The notes below the pieces were generated by a model that saw nothing but the letters and a program-made list of their open reading frames with translations, was not told the origin of the DNA and ran no database searches. The position numbers were made by a program, and so were the translations under genes. Shown here in pieces: positions 17,328 through 26,496 of a DNA stretch of 64,000 nt. The stretch's first letter is position 1. Each line of letters opens with the position of its first letter. Source of the stretch: Achromobacter xylosoxidans (GTDB taxonomy: Bacteria > Pseudomonadota > Gammaproteobacteria > Burkholderiales > Burkholderiaceae_B); NCBI RefSeq assembly GCF_002192695.1, contig NZ_MTLG01000122.1:62001-126000 (forward strand), written 5' to 3'.

Positions 17328-18764
17328 ATGAGACCCATGCCAGCACTAGACACCGCCCTGCACTTCCAAGACGCCCAGGCCCTGGCCGGCGCCATCCGCC
17401 GGCGCGAACTGAGTTCGCGCCAGGTCGCCACCCACTTCCTGGACCGCATCGAGCGCGCCCCTGCGCTGGCCGCCTACAGCGAAGTCACGGCCGAGCGCGC
17501 GCTGGCCCAGGCCGACGCCGCCGACCGCCTGCTGGCCGCGGGCATTGTGCTGGGTCCCCTGCACGGCGTGCCCGTGGCGGTGAAGGACAGCGTGCAATGG
17601 GCGGGCGTCAGCGCCTGTCTGGGTTCGCTCGCCTTGCAGGGCCGGATCAGCGACGTCACGGCGGTCCCGCTGCAACAGTTGGCTGCGCAAGGCATGGTGG
17701 TGCTGGGCAAGACCCGCATGACCGAATTCGCCTTCGGCCTGTCGGGCCAGAATCCCACCCAAGGCACGGCGCGCAACCCCTGGGACGCGCAGACCGCGCG
17801 CGCGCCGGGCGGCTCGTCCAGCGGCGCGGGCGTGGCCGTGGCCGCCGGTTTGGCGCCGCTGGCGCTGGGCGGCGACACCGGCGGCTCGGTGCGCGCGCCG
17901 GCGGCATTGAACGGCCTGGTCGGCTACAAGCCGTCCACCGGCGTCATCAGCCGCGGCGGCTGCCTGCCCCTGTCTGACACGCTGGACGTGCTGGGTCCGA
18001 TCACGCGCAATGTGGCCGACGCCCGCCTGCTGACGCAACTGCTGGCCGGTCCCGACATCAACGACGCCACCACGCTGGATTTCCCCGCAAGCGGCATCGC
18101 GGCCTTGCGTCAGCCCGTTGCGCGCCGCCCGGGTCCGGTAGCGGTGCTGACGCCCGAAGCCTGGCCTGCCTCCTTGGCCGACGCCGGCCAGCAGGCCTGG
18201 CGCGAGGCCGAGGAAAACCTGGCGCGGGCCGGCTACACGCCCACGCCCTGGCATCCGCCCGCGGCCCTGTCGTTCGCCCGCATGGCGGACGACAACTCCG
18301 TGGTGCTGGCCTACGAGGCCTACCGCTATTACGGCACGCTGGCCGAAGACCCGGCCACGCCGCTGTGGGAAGTGGTGCGCAAGCGCATCGCGGCGGGCGG
18401 GCGCATCGCCCAGGCCGATTACGAAGCCGCGCTGCAACGCCGCGCCGCCGACATGGCCGCATTCGCGCAAGCCATGCAAGGCCTGGACGCCCTGCTGATG
18501 CCCGCCTGCGACCAGGCCGCGCAAGCGCTGGATGGCGACGACACCCACCACGCCGGCCTGGGCAAGCTGCTGCGCCCCGCCAACTTCCTGGGCGCGGCCG
18601 CCATCTCGCTGCCCGTGGGATTCGATGCCGAAGGCATGCCCATGGCGGTGCAGCTGCTGGCGCCCGCAGGCGGCGACGCTGCCATGCTGGATTGCGCCGC
18701 GGCGCTGGAGCCGGTACTGGCGCCGGCGCCGCGCCGGCCGGATTTGTCGGCCTGGGGACTGTAG
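17328..18764 (+). CDS. Amidase signature family enzyme
   Basis: 478-residue amidase with the Ser-cisSer-Lys triad: K86 in VAVKDSV, the serine cluster S163-S165 in APGGSSSGAG and the nucleophile S187 in GGDTGGSVRAPA. Family members hydrolyse aliphatic or aryl amides, or act as GatA-like amidotransferases; the absence of gatB/gatC points to a free-standing amidase. ATG at 17328 (alternative 17337) sits 8 bp behind a strong terminator and has no ribosome site, so expression must involve read-through, or the true start is further in. Function with the MHS transporter is inferred. Confidence 0.9.
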   Translation: MRPMPALDTALHFQDAQALAGAIRRRELSSRQVATHFLDRIERAPALAAYSEVTAERALAQADAADRLLAAGIVLGPLHGVPVAVKDSVQWAGVSACLGSLALQGRISDVTAVPLQQLAAQGMVVLGKTRMTEFAFGLSGQNPTQGTARNPWDAQTARAPGGSSSGAGVAVAAGLAPLALGGDTGGSVRAPAALNGLVGYKPSTGVISRGGCLPLSDTLDVLGPITRNVADARLLTQLLAGPDINDATTLDFPASGIAALRQPVARRPGPVAVLTPEAWPASLADAGQQAWREAEENLARAGYTPTPWHPPAALSFARMADDNSVVLAYEAYRYYGTLAEDPATPLWEVVRKRIAAGGRIAQADYEAALQRRAADMAAFAQAMQGLDALLMPACDQAAQALDGDDTHHAGLGKLLRPANFLGAAAISLPVGFDAEGMPMAVQLLAPAGGDAAMLDCAAALEPVLAPAPRRPDLSAWGL

Positions 18765-18785
18765 GTCCCCCGCCGCAATGAAAAA

Positions 18786-18818
18786 GCCCCCGCATTATCT
18801 ATGCAGGGGCTTTTTTTT
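18786..18818. terminator. Bidirectional terminator between amidase and metK
   Basis: Stem gcccccgca / tgcaggggc (one mismatch) with a short AT-rich loop, flanked by AAAAA on the left and a run of eight T on the right. It can end the rightward amidase and the leftward metK transcripts. Confidence 0.85.
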
Positions 18819-18837
18819 GATCAAGCGCCAGGCGGGC

Positions 18838-20001
18838 TTACGCGCCCTTCTTCAGCGCCTGCACCTTGTCCGTGGCTTCCCACGAGAACTCCGGCTCGGA
18901 ACGGCCGAAGTGGCCATAGGCCGCGGTCTTGGCGTAGATCGGGCGCAGCAGATCCAGCATGTTGACGATGCCCTTCGGACGCAGGTCGAAGTGCTCGCGC
19001 ACCAGCTTGGCGATCTGGTCGTCGGGGATGACGCCCGTGCCTTCCGTGTAGACGGTGATGTTGATGGGCTCGGCCACGCCGATGGCGTAGCTGACCTGCA
19101 CCTGGCACTGGCGCGCCAGGCCGGCGGCCACGATGTTCTTGGCTACGTAACGGGCCGCGTAGGCGGCCGAACGGTCGACCTTGGACGGATCCTTGCCCGA
19201 GAACGCGCCGCCGCCGTGCGGGCAAGCGCCGCCGTAGGTGTCGACGATGATCTTGCGGCCGGTCAGGCCGCAATCGCCTTGCGGGCCGCCGATGACGAAG
19301 CGGCCGGTCGGGTTGACCAGGAACTTCGTTTGCGGCGTGATCAGGCCTTCGGGGAAGCTGGGCTTGATGATGTCTTCGATCACCGCTTCGCGGATGGTCT
19401 CTTGCGAGACTTCGGGCGCGTGCTGGGTCGACAGCACCACCGTGTCGACTTCCGCCGGGCGGCCGTCGATGTAGCGGAACGTCACTTGCGACTTGGCGTC
19501 GGGACGCAGCCACGGCAGGCGGCCGTCCTTGCGCAGTTCGCTCTGGCGCTGCACCAGGCGGTGCGCGTACCAGATCGGAGCCGGCATCAGATCAGGAGTT
19601 TCGTCGCAGGCATAGCCGAACATCAGGCCTTGGTCGCCCGCGCCCTGGTTCAGGTAGTCCTCGGAGCTGCGGTCCACGCCCTGGGCGATGTCCGGCGATT
19701 GCTTGTCGTAGGCGACCAGCACCGCGCAACCCTTGTAGTCGATGCCGTATTCGGTGTTGTCGTAGCCGATGCGGCGGATCGTGTCGCGCGCGACCTGGAT
19801 GTAGTCGACGTTGGCGGTGGTGGTGATTTCGCCAGCCAGCACTACCAGGCCGGTGTTGCACAGCGTCTCGGCTGCGACGCGCGCATTCGGGTCCTGGGTA
19901 AAGATTGCGTCCAGGATCGAGTCGGAGATCTGGTCGGCAACCTTGTCGGGGTGCCCTTCGGAGACGGATTCGGAAGTAAAGAGAAAGTCGTTGTTGGCCA
20001 C
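18838..20001 (-). CDS. metK: S-adenosylmethionine synthetase
   Basis: 387-residue enzyme making SAM from methionine and ATP. Motifs: [19 protein letters not shown] at the N-terminus, [12 protein letters not shown], and the P-loop-like [23 protein letters not shown]. It starts with GTG (GTGGCCAACAAC) after an aagga ribosome site. It is divergent from the first lipid A acyltransferase gene. Unlike ahcY, no recognised SAM or SAH riboswitch is visible; a hairpin precedes the ribosome site. Confidence 0.98.
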   Translation of the reverse strand: MANNDFLFTSESVSEGHPDKVADQISDSILDAIFTQDPNARVAAETLCNTGLVVLAGEITTTANVDYIQVARDTIRRIGYDNTEYGIDYKGCAVLVAYDKQSPDIAQGVDRSSEDYLNQGAGDQGLMFGYACDETPDLMPAPIWYAHRLVQRQSELRKDGRLPWLRPDAKSQVTFRYIDGRPAEVDTVVLSTQHAPEVSQETIREAVIEDIIKPSFPEGLITPQTKFLVNPTGRFVIGGPQGDCGLTGRKIIVDTYGGACPHGGGAFSGKDPSKVDRSAAYAARYVAKNIVAAGLARQCQVQVSYAIGVAEPINITVYTEGTGVIPDDQIAKLVREHFDLRPKGIVNMLDLLRPIYAKTAAYGHFGRSEPEFSWEATDKVQALKKGA

Positions 20002-20003
20002 AG

Positions 20004-20036
20004 ATGCGTCCTTGGTGGCCGGCTGAGCCGGCGCAT
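20004..20036 (-). promoter_or_regulatory. Nested hairpin over the metK ribosome site
   Basis: On the minus strand the leader reads atgcgccggctcagccggcc..aagga.cgcat. The inner stem is gccggc/gccggc with a 3-nt loop (20018-20032). Outer arms atgcg and cgcat (20032-20036 and 20004-20008) bracket the aagga ribosome site 3 bases before the GTG. A competing fold could affect translation; this is a structural observation only. Confidence 0.35.
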
Positions 20037-20155
20037 AGGTTCACGAGGCGCGTTGCACCCCTGACCGCATGACGATAAGCAAATCTGGGCGCGACGCTTT
20101 AGCGGATTTGGCAAAAGGCGCGCAAAGCGCTACACCCTTGCCGTCGCCCCGCAAG

Positions 20156-20185
20156 TTGTCGGTTAACTCGGCGACTGACTTATTT
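20156..20185 (+). promoter_or_regulatory. Candidate promoter for the acyltransferase operon
   Basis: TTGTCG (20156-20161), an 18-bp spacer and TTATTT (20180-20185), lying about 95 bp before the first acyltransferase start within the 279-bp metK/acyltransferase divergent gap. It is only a weak match to sigma-70. Confidence 0.3.
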
Positions 20186-20280
20186 TAAGCGAAAATGCGG
20201 TTCTGCCGCCAAAGCCGGGGGACGTATGCATATTCCTTCTGGCCCAGACGCACTTCCAGCCCGTCCCACTTTCCTGCCGC

Positions 20281-21147
20281 ATGCTGCTCTTCCTGTTCAG
20301 ACTATTCGCCGCCCTGCCCCTCTCCGCCGCCCACGCCGCGGGGCGCCTCGCCGGGCGCGCGATCTACGCCTGGCCCGGCAAATACCGGCGGCGGCTGCAG
20401 GCCAACGCGGCCCAGGCCGGCTATCCCGACCCCGCCTTTGCGCGCCGCGCAGCGGGCGAAATCGGCGCCATGATCCTGGAGAGCCCGCGCGTCTGGTTCC
20501 GCAATGAACAAAGCCTGGCCCAGGTGATTTCGGACGACAACGAGGTGGTCAGCGCGGCCCGCGCCGAGAACCGCGGCATCCTGTTCCTGACGCCGCACCT
20601 GGGCTGCTTCGAGATCACCGCGCGCTATCTGGCGCGCCAGATGCCCATGACCGTGATGTTCCGGCCCCCGCGCAAGGACATCCTCGCCCCGCTGCTGGAA
20701 ACCGCGCGCAACACCTCGGCCGTCAACGCCGTGCCGGCCACCATGCAGGGGGTGCGTGAATTCGTCCGTGCCCTGCGCCGCGGCGAATCCGTGGGCATGC
20801 TGCCCGACCAGGCGCCCAGCGTGGGCGACGGCGTCTGGGCGCCGTTCTTCGGGCGCATGGCCTACACCATGACGCTGCCCGGCAAGCTCGCCACGCAGAC
20901 GGACGTGCCCATCATCCTGACCGCGGGCGAACGGCTGCCAGGGGGCCGGGGCTGGCGCATCCACTACGTGCGCGTGCCCGAGCCGCTGCCCGCCGATGCC
21001 CAAGCGCAGGCCGCGCTGCTCAACGCCGCCATGGAAACGCTGATCCGCCGCTGCCCGGAGCAATACCTCTGGAGCTACAACCGCTACAAGACGCCGCGCG
21101 GCGCGCCGCCGGCACCTGCCGCCGACACCGCATCCCCGGCCAACTGA
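20281..21147 (+). CDS. Lipid A biosynthesis acyltransferase (LpxL/HtrB family), first copy
   Basis: 288-residue inner-membrane-associated acyltransferase that adds a secondary acyl chain to the Kdo-lipid A precursor. It has an N-terminal hydrophobic segment and the catalytic H-x4-E motif TPHLGCFEITARY, plus FRPPRK and LPDQAPS (substrate-site motifs). A near-paralogue follows 36 bp downstream. The pair probably adds two different chains or acts at different positions. Short compared with E. coli LpxL (about 306 residues) but full-length for this lineage. Confidence 0.9.
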   Translation: MLLFLFRLFAALPLSAAHAAGRLAGRAIYAWPGKYRRRLQANAAQAGYPDPAFARRAAGEIGAMILESPRVWFRNEQSLAQVISDDNEVVSAARAENRGILFLTPHLGCFEITARYLARQMPMTVMFRPPRKDILAPLLETARNTSAVNAVPATMQGVREFVRALRRGESVGMLPDQAPSVGDGVWAPFFGRMAYTMTLPGKLATQTDVPIILTAGERLPGGRGWRIHYVRVPEPLPADAQAQAALLNAAMETLIRRCPEQYLWSYNRYKTPRGAPPAPAADTASPAN

Positions 21148-21183
21148 AGCGCCGCGCCCCTGTCCGCTCCACTTTCCTTACCT

Positions 21184-22074
21184 ATGACTAATTTCAAAAC
21201 GCGCGCGCTGGTATCCCTGTTGAAATGGTTCGCCCGCATCAAGCCGTCGACGCGGCTGCGCATCGGCGCGGGCCTGGGCTGGCTGGCGCCACGGCTGGTC
21301 AAATCGCGCGCACGCATAGTGCGCCGCAATCTCGAACTGTGCTTTCCCGAGCAACCGGAACACGTCCGCGAACAGTGGGTCGCAGACCACTTCCGCGCGC
21401 TGGCGCAATCCATCGTCGACCGTGGCGTGCTCTGGTACGGCACGCCCGAGGCTGTCAGGGAGATGGTGACGCTCAGCGGCGTGGACGAAGTCAACGCGCT
21501 GATCGCCCAAGGCCGGCCGGTGATCCTGCTGGCGCCCCATTTCATCGGCATGGACGCCGGCGGCACCCGGCTGACGATGGACATTCCCAGCGCCGCCACG
21601 ATGTATACCCCGCAAAGCGACCCCAACATCGACGCCGTCATGGCCGCGGGACGGGCTCGTTTCAACGAGGCTTTCCTGGTCAGCCGCAAGGACGGCGTGC
21701 GCGAACTGATCCGCCACCTGCGCGCACCCCGTCCTGTCTATTACCTGCCCGATATGGATTTCGGTCGCCAGGGCGCGGTGTTCGTGCCCTTCTTCGGGAT
21801 CCCGGCGGCCACCCTGCTCGCCACTGCCCAGCTGGCCAGGAAATGGAATGCGGTGGTCATGCCGGTCCTGGATTTCTGGAATCCGGATACCGGCCGGTAT
21901 CACGTCGAAGTGCTGCCGCCGCTGGCCGACTTCCCGGGGACCGACTCGCTGGAGGACGCCACGGCGCGCCTGAACCGCGAGCTGGAATCCTGGGTCCGCC
22001 GCTGCCCCAGCCAGTACTACTGGGTCCACCGCCGCTTCAAGACCCGTCCGCCGGGCGAACCGAAACTCTACTGA
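21184..22074 (+). CDS. Lipid A biosynthesis acyltransferase (LpxL/HtrB family), second copy
   Basis: 296-residue paralogue of the preceding gene. Its catalytic motif is H-x4-D (APHFIGMDAGG) rather than H-x4-E, followed by YTPQSDPN, and YYLPDMDFGRQGAVFVPFFG. ATG at 21184. It lies in a row with the first acyltransferase, dapF, DUF484 and xerC, with gaps of 3-39 bp, so all may be co-transcribed. Chain specificity cannot be read from the sequence. Confidence 0.9.
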   Translation: MTNFKTRALVSLLKWFARIKPSTRLRIGAGLGWLAPRLVKSRARIVRRNLELCFPEQPEHVREQWVADHFRALAQSIVDRGVLWYGTPEAVREMVTLSGVDEVNALIAQGRPVILLAPHFIGMDAGGTRLTMDIPSAATMYTPQSDPNIDAVMAAGRARFNEAFLVSRKDGVRELIRHLRAPRPVYYLPDMDFGRQGAVFVPFFGIPAATLLATAQLARKWNAVVMPVLDFWNPDTGRYHVEVLPPLADFPGTDSLEDATARLNRELESWVRRCPSQYYWVHRRFKTRPPGEPKLY

Positions 22075-22113
22075 GTCCGCGGCTCGCGCCCCAATATGGG
22101 CGATAATCCAGGG

Positions 22114-23007
22114 ATGAACTGGAACTTCACCAAAATGCATGGCGCGGGCAACGATTTCGTCGTGCTCGACGGGGTCCGCCAGACCATCGAAATGACGCCC
22201 GAGCGCGCCCGCGCCCTGGGCGACCGACATTTCGGCATCGGCGCCGACCAGATCCTCCTGGTCGAGCCCTCGACCCGGCCCGACGCCGATTTCCGCTACC
22301 GCATTTTCAATTCCGACGGCAGCGAGGTCGAGCACTGCGGCAACGGCGCGCGCTGCTTCGTGCGCTTCGTGCATGAGCAGGGCCTGTCCGACCGCAACCC
22401 GCTGCGCGCCGAAATCGCCACCGGCATCCTGGTGCTGGACCAAGGCGATGACGAACAGGTCACCGTCGACATGGGCAGCACGCGCTTCGAGCCCGCCGCG
22501 CTTCCATTCGACACCGCTGGCCTCCCCTCGCGCGTCGAAGGCCAGGACACGCTGTGGGAACTGGAGCTGGACTCGCCCGCCGGCCTGCCGCGCACGGTCG
22601 CGCTATCCGCCGTGGCGATTTCCAATCCGCACGCCGTGCAGGTGGTGGACGACGTCGACACCGCGCCCGTGGCCGTCCTGGGCCCGTTGATCGAAACCCA
22701 TCCGCGCTTCCCGCGCCGCGTCAACGCCGGCTTCATGCAGATCGTGGACCGCAACAACATCCGCCTGCGCGTGTTCGAACGCGGCGCCGGCGAAACCCTG
22801 GCTTGCGGCACGGGCGCCTGCGCCGCCGTCGCGGCCGGCATCCGCCGCGGCCTGCTGGACTCGCCGGTGCGCGTGCAAGCGCGCGGCGGCGTGCTGACCG
22901 TCGCCTGGAACGGCGAGCAATTGCGCATGACCGGCCCTGCCGAGTCCGTCTTTACGGGGCAGGTCGATATCGACAAGCTCGTCTTCTCCATGGGGCTGAA
23001 CCGATAA
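22114..23007 (+). CDS. dapF: Diaminopimelate epimerase
   Basis: 297-residue PLP-independent epimerase converting LL- to meso-diaminopimelate for lysine and peptidoglycan synthesis. The two catalytic cysteines are C75 (HCGNGARC) and C231 (ACGTGAC). Start [15 protein letters not shown] at 22114 follows ccaggg. The dapF-DUF484-xerC order is conserved in many proteobacteria. Confidence 0.97.
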   Translation: MNWNFTKMHGAGNDFVVLDGVRQTIEMTPERARALGDRHFGIGADQILLVEPSTRPDADFRYRIFNSDGSEVEHCGNGARCFVRFVHEQGLSDRNPLRAEIATGILVLDQGDDEQVTVDMGSTRFEPAALPFDTAGLPSRVEGQDTLWELELDSPAGLPRTVALSAVAISNPHAVQVVDDVDTAPVAVLGPLIETHPRFPRRVNAGFMQIVDRNNIRLRVFERGAGETLACGTGACAAVAAGIRRGLLDSPVRVQARGGVLTVAWNGEQLRMTGPAESVFTGQVDIDKLVFSMGLNR

Positions 23008-23010
23008 GCC

Positions 23011-23688
23011 ATGACTGATACCGCCATTACCGCTCAGGACGTCGCCGATTTCCTGCAAGAGAACCCCGGCTTCTTCGACGATCACGCTGACGTCTTCGCC
23101 ACGTTGCAAGTGCCGCATCCGCACGGCTCGCGCGCCATTTCACTGGGCGAACGCCAGATCCTGACGCTGCGCGAACGCAACCGCGAACTCGAATGGCGCC
23201 TGAACGAACTCGTGCGCAACGCCACCGCCAATGAAAGCATCGGCACGCACGTGGCCAAATGGTGCAGCCGCCTGTTGTCCGAGTGCGATCCGCAGCATGT
23301 GCCGGGCGAGATCGCCTTGGGGCTGGCTGAACAGTTCGAGCTGAACCACGTGGCGCTGCGCTTGTGGGACCTGTCGGAACTGCCGGCGACCGGCTACGGC
23401 GAACCCGTCACGCAGGACGTGCGCACCTTCACCGACAGCCTGAAGACGCCGTACTGCGGCGCCGACACCGAATTCGAAGCGGCCGGCTGGCTGGAAGCCA
23501 AGCCCAAGTCGCTGGCGCTGGTGCCGCTGCGCCTGGAAGCGGACGGCCCCGCCGTCGGCCTGCTGGTGCTGGGTTCCGACGACGCCGAACGCTTCACGCC
23601 CGAAATGGGCACCACCTTCCTGGACTCCATCGGCCAACTGGCGTCGGCGGCGCTGCATCGCCTGAATCCGGCCTCGCCCAAGGCCTAG
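23011..23688 (+). CDS. DUF484 family protein
   Basis: 225-residue cytoplasmic protein of the DUF484 family, with an N-terminal segment DVADFLQENPGFFDDHADVF, a short coiled-coil (LTLRERNRELEWRLNEL) and a C-terminal GAF-like fold. It begins 3 bp after dapF and ends 18 bp before xerC. Function is not established; conserved linkage to xerC suggests a role around chromosome resolution or division. Confidence 0.9.
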   Translation: MTDTAITAQDVADFLQENPGFFDDHADVFATLQVPHPHGSRAISLGERQILTLRERNRELEWRLNELVRNATANESIGTHVAKWCSRLLSECDPQHVPGEIALGLAEQFELNHVALRLWDLSELPATGYGEPVTQDVRTFTDSLKTPYCGADTEFEAAGWLEAKPKSLALVPLRLEADGPAVGLLVLGSDDAERFTPEMGTTFLDSIGQLASAALHRLNPASPKA

Positions 23689-23706
23689 CCGAATCGGGCG
23701 GACGCC

Positions 23707-24702
23707 ATGCCGAAAGCCACGCAAGCGCAAGACGCGGCCCCGCCCGAAGCTCCCCTGCCGGATGCGATGAGCGCCTGGCTGCGCCATCTGGAAACCAACC
23801 GGCGCTATTCGCCCCACACGTTGGACGGCTACCGCCGCGAGCTGCATTTCCTGCGCGAGCTGGCCGCGAACGCCAAGCTGCCGCTGGACAAGATCGGCAA
23901 CGGCCACATCCGCCAGTTCGTGGCGCGCCTGCACGCCCAGGGCCGCGGGCCGCGCAGCCTGGCGCGCACGCTGGCGGCATGGCGCGGCTTCTATCAATGG
24001 TGGGCGCCGGCGATCGAGCTGGCTGGCAATCCCGTGGCCGGCGTGCGCGCCCCCAAGGCGCCGCGCGGGCTGCCGAAAGCCCTGTCCGTGGAGCAGACCC
24101 AGGCCCTGCTGGACCGCGCGCCCGCGCAAGTGGCAACCGAACCCGCCGCGCTGCGCGACCAGGCCATGCTCGAACTGCTCTATTCCAGCGGCCTGCGGCT
24201 GTCGGAGCTGGTCGGGCTGGACCTGCGCTACGAACGTTCCGGCAATTACGAATCGCGCGGCTGGCTGAGCCTGGAAGAGGCCGAGGTCACCGTGCTGGGC
24301 AAGGGCGGCAAGCGCCGCTCGGTGCCCGTGGGCCAGGCCGCGCTGGAAGCCCTGCGCAAATGGATCGCGGTGCGGCCGCAGCTGGCGCCCTTCACGGCGC
24401 AGCCCGAGGACGCGGCCGCGCTGTTCCTGGGCGCGCGCGGGGGCCGCATCTCGCCACGCGTGGTGCAGCTGCAGCTGGCGCGCATCGCGCAACAGGCCGG
24501 CGTGCCCACGCACGTGCATCCGCACGTGCTGCGCCACAGCTTCGCCAGCCACGTGCTGCAATCGGCGCAGGATCTACGCGCCGTGCAGGAAATGCTGGGC
24601 CACGCCAATATCTCCACCACCCAGATCTACACGCGGCTGGACTTCCAGCACCTGGCCCGCGCCTACGATCAGGCGCATCCTCGGGCCGGACGCAAATCCT
24701 GA
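23707..24702 (+). CDS. xerC: Site-specific tyrosine recombinase XerC
   Basis: 331-residue recombinase that with XerD resolves chromosome dimers at dif. Catalytic residues are all present: R164 (SGLRLSE), K199 (LGKGGK), H273 and R276 (HPHVLRHS), H299 (LGHAN) and nucleophile Y308 (TQIYTR). The N-terminal SAM-like core-binding domain occupies residues 20-105. Position after dapF-DUF484 marks it as the housekeeping copy and not a phage or integron integrase. Confidence 0.96.
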   Translation: MPKATQAQDAAPPEAPLPDAMSAWLRHLETNRRYSPHTLDGYRRELHFLRELAANAKLPLDKIGNGHIRQFVARLHAQGRGPRSLARTLAAWRGFYQWWAPAIELAGNPVAGVRAPKAPRGLPKALSVEQTQALLDRAPAQVATEPAALRDQAMLELLYSSGLRLSELVGLDLRYERSGNYESRGWLSLEEAEVTVLGKGGKRRSVPVGQAALEALRKWIAVRPQLAPFTAQPEDAAALFLGARGGRISPRVVQLQLARIAQQAGVPTHVHPHVLRHSFASHVLQSAQDLRAVQEMLGHANISTTQIYTRLDFQHLARAYDQAHPRAGRKS

Positions 24703-24760
24703 ACGCGCCGGGTCCGCCGCATTCAGCGAAGACGCATACTCAAGCCCGCGCGACCGGCCC

Positions 24761-25795
24761 CTAGCCGCCTCCCGCGATTACGCCGCCCAACAACATCACA
24801 CCCAGCAACAGCACGGCCAATGCCGCCAGCGCTTCCACGCCGTAACGCAGGCGCGCAGCGCCGACGCTGGACAGGCGGCTGCCGACGCGCGTGGCCGCGC
24901 CGCCGGCCGCGACCGCCAGGCAGGCCAGCGCCGCCACCGTCAGGCCGGTACCCAGGCCCATCGCCAGGGCCGAGGCCACGCCCGCCAGGAAGAAGCCCTG
25001 CGCCAGCGCGAACACCAGCACGATCAGCGCGCCGCTGCAGGGGCGCAGGCCCACGGCCAGGATCGCCGTGCCCGCGCGGCGCCAATTCAGCGGACCCGAG
25101 ACCTGCTCGGGCGCGGGCGCATGGACGTGGCCGCAGCCGCAATCGTGGTCGTGATGGCGACCGTGGTGGTGATGGGCCTGCGCCTGAACATGCTGCGACT
25201 CGTGTGACCGGCTGCGCGCGTGGCCGCTGCCGTGCTCATGTCCCTGATGAAGCATGGCTCCCTCGGCCGCACGTCCTGCCCAGGCCCGCCACAGCGGGCG
25301 GACCGCCTTGACCCACACCAGCCACACGCCCAGCAAGGTCACCAGGGCATAGGAGCCGAGTTCCAGCCAGCGCGTGGCGTTGTTCATCGTTGCCGCAGTG
25401 GCGTTGAAGACCAGCGCCAGCACGGCCACCAGCGCGATCGCCACCAGCGCCTGGATCAGCGCGGACGCCAGCGCCAGCAGCGCGCCGTTGCGCGCGGTCT
25501 GGCGGTTGGCCAGCACGTAGGAAGAGATCACCGCCTTGCCATGCCCGGGCCCCAGCGCGTGGAACACGCCGTAGGCGAAAGACAGCCCGATCAAGGCCCA
25601 GGCCGCGCCGCCATCGGCCTGCCAGGCGCGGACCGCGCCCGTCAGTTGGCGATAAAAATGGCTTTGCCAGGCCGACACCTGGCCGAAGAAGCCGGCCAGC
25701 CAGCCCGGCCCGCCCATGCCCGCGCCGCTCTCCGGCACGCCGAAGGGATGCGCGCCCTGGGCCGCGGCCGCGCCCGCGCCGCCCAGCAGCAGCAC
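24761..25795 (-). CDS. NicO-family metal permease (nickel/cobalt transporter-like, His-rich)
   Basis: About 344-residue membrane protein, six or more helices. The NicO signature HALGPGHGKAVISSYVLA follows helix 1, and a histidine-rich cytoplasmic loop (HHHHGRHHDHDCGCGHVHA) lies in the middle. Family members move Ni or Co, some outward (RcnA). Here the gene is last in a znu operon, right after a DUF1007 gene, so zinc is a serious alternative substrate. The start is uncertain: an in-frame GTG at 25795 lies downstream of the DUF1007 stop, while the frame stays open upstream to 25927 and a better signal-like segment would use that overlap. Confidence 0.8.
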   Translation of the reverse strand: MLLLGGAGAAAAQGAHPFGVPESGAGMGGPGWLAGFFGQVSAWQSHFYRQLTGAVRAWQADGGAAWALIGLSFAYGVFHALGPGHGKAVISSYVLANRQTARNGALLALASALIQALVAIALVAVLALVFNATAATMNNATRWLELGSYALVTLLGVWLVWVKAVRPLWRAWAGRAAEGAMLHQGHEHGSGHARSRSHESQHVQAQAHHHHGRHHDHDCGCGHVHAPAPEQVSGPLNWRRAGTAILAVGLRPCSGALIVLVFALAQGFFLAGVASALAMGLGTGLTVAALACLAVAAGGAATRVGSRLSSVGAARLRYGVEALAALAVLLLGVMLLGGVIAGGG

Positions 25796-25812
25796 GGCCA
25801 GCAGCGCAAGCG

Positions 25813-26496
25813 CTACGGGCAGCGCACCTCGATGCGGTGCGTCAGCCCCTTGGTAATCGCGAAAAGCTCGTCCGGCAAGGCCTCCGGGTCGGCCGGGATC
25901 GCGGCCAGTTGCTGCATGGTTTTCCAATCCAGTTCCTTGGGCTTGCGGTAGGCGGACGTGCAGGTCTTGGCGCCCTGCCCGCTCAGCGATACCGCGCCGC
26001 TTTGATCGAAGGCGTAGGCCACGAAATAGGTGGGATCGTAGATATCCACCTGCGCGCCGCCTGCGCCCGGCGCCACTGGCGTGGCCAGCGGCAAGGTGAA
26101 GGACAGCGTCAGCCGCGTGGTCTTTGGGTTCCAGTCGACGCGCGCATCTTGCGGGGCCGCGAAAGCCGAGGTCTTGCCGTCCACGGTGACGCGGGTGAAG
26201 TAGTGCGAGATCGGTTCGCCCAGCGCCCGCATCCAGTCCCGCGCCATGCCCTGCAGGATCTCGGGCGACAGCGAACCGTCCTTGCCCTTCTTCAGTCCCT
26301 GCGTGGCGTAGGCGCCGAACATCTCGTCAAACAGCCAGACCTGCCGCACCGCCGCGATGCGCTGCTGTCCATCGATATCGATGGCCGCGCGGGCATCGAT
26401 CCACATGTGCGGATGCGCGCTGGCGGCGCCCGCCGCCAGCAGCATCGCCGCCGCGGTCAGGGCTGCATGGCCGCGGCAAGCTGACGTGCGTTCCAT
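25813..26496 (-). CDS. DUF1007 periplasmic protein
   Basis: 227-residue secreted protein with signal peptide MERTSACRGHAALTAAAMLLAAGAASA and mature N-terminus starting HPHMWIDARA, a His-containing end that could bind metal. DUF1007 proteins are commonly coupled to NicO permeases and are thought to act as periplasmic metal-binding partners. The start at 26496 overlaps the znuA 3' end by 40 bp; an internal ATG at 26445 would shorten the signal peptide. Confidence 0.82.
   Translation of the reverse strand: MERTSACRGHAALTAAAMLLAAGAASAHPHMWIDARAAIDIDGQQRIAAVRQVWLFDEMFGAYATQGLKKGKDGSLSPEILQGMARDWMRALGEPISHYFTRVTVDGKTSAFAAPQDARVDWNPKTTRLTLSFTLPLATPVAPGAGGAQVDIYDPTYFVAYAFDQSGAVSLSGQGAKTCTSAYRKPKELDWKTMQQLAAIPADPEALPDELFAITKGLTHRIEVRCP

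Noticed and set aside
23707-24702. Tyrosine recombinase as mobile-element integrase
   Set aside because: The dapF-DUF484-xerC context, standard length and absence of att-like repeats mark it as housekeeping XerC.
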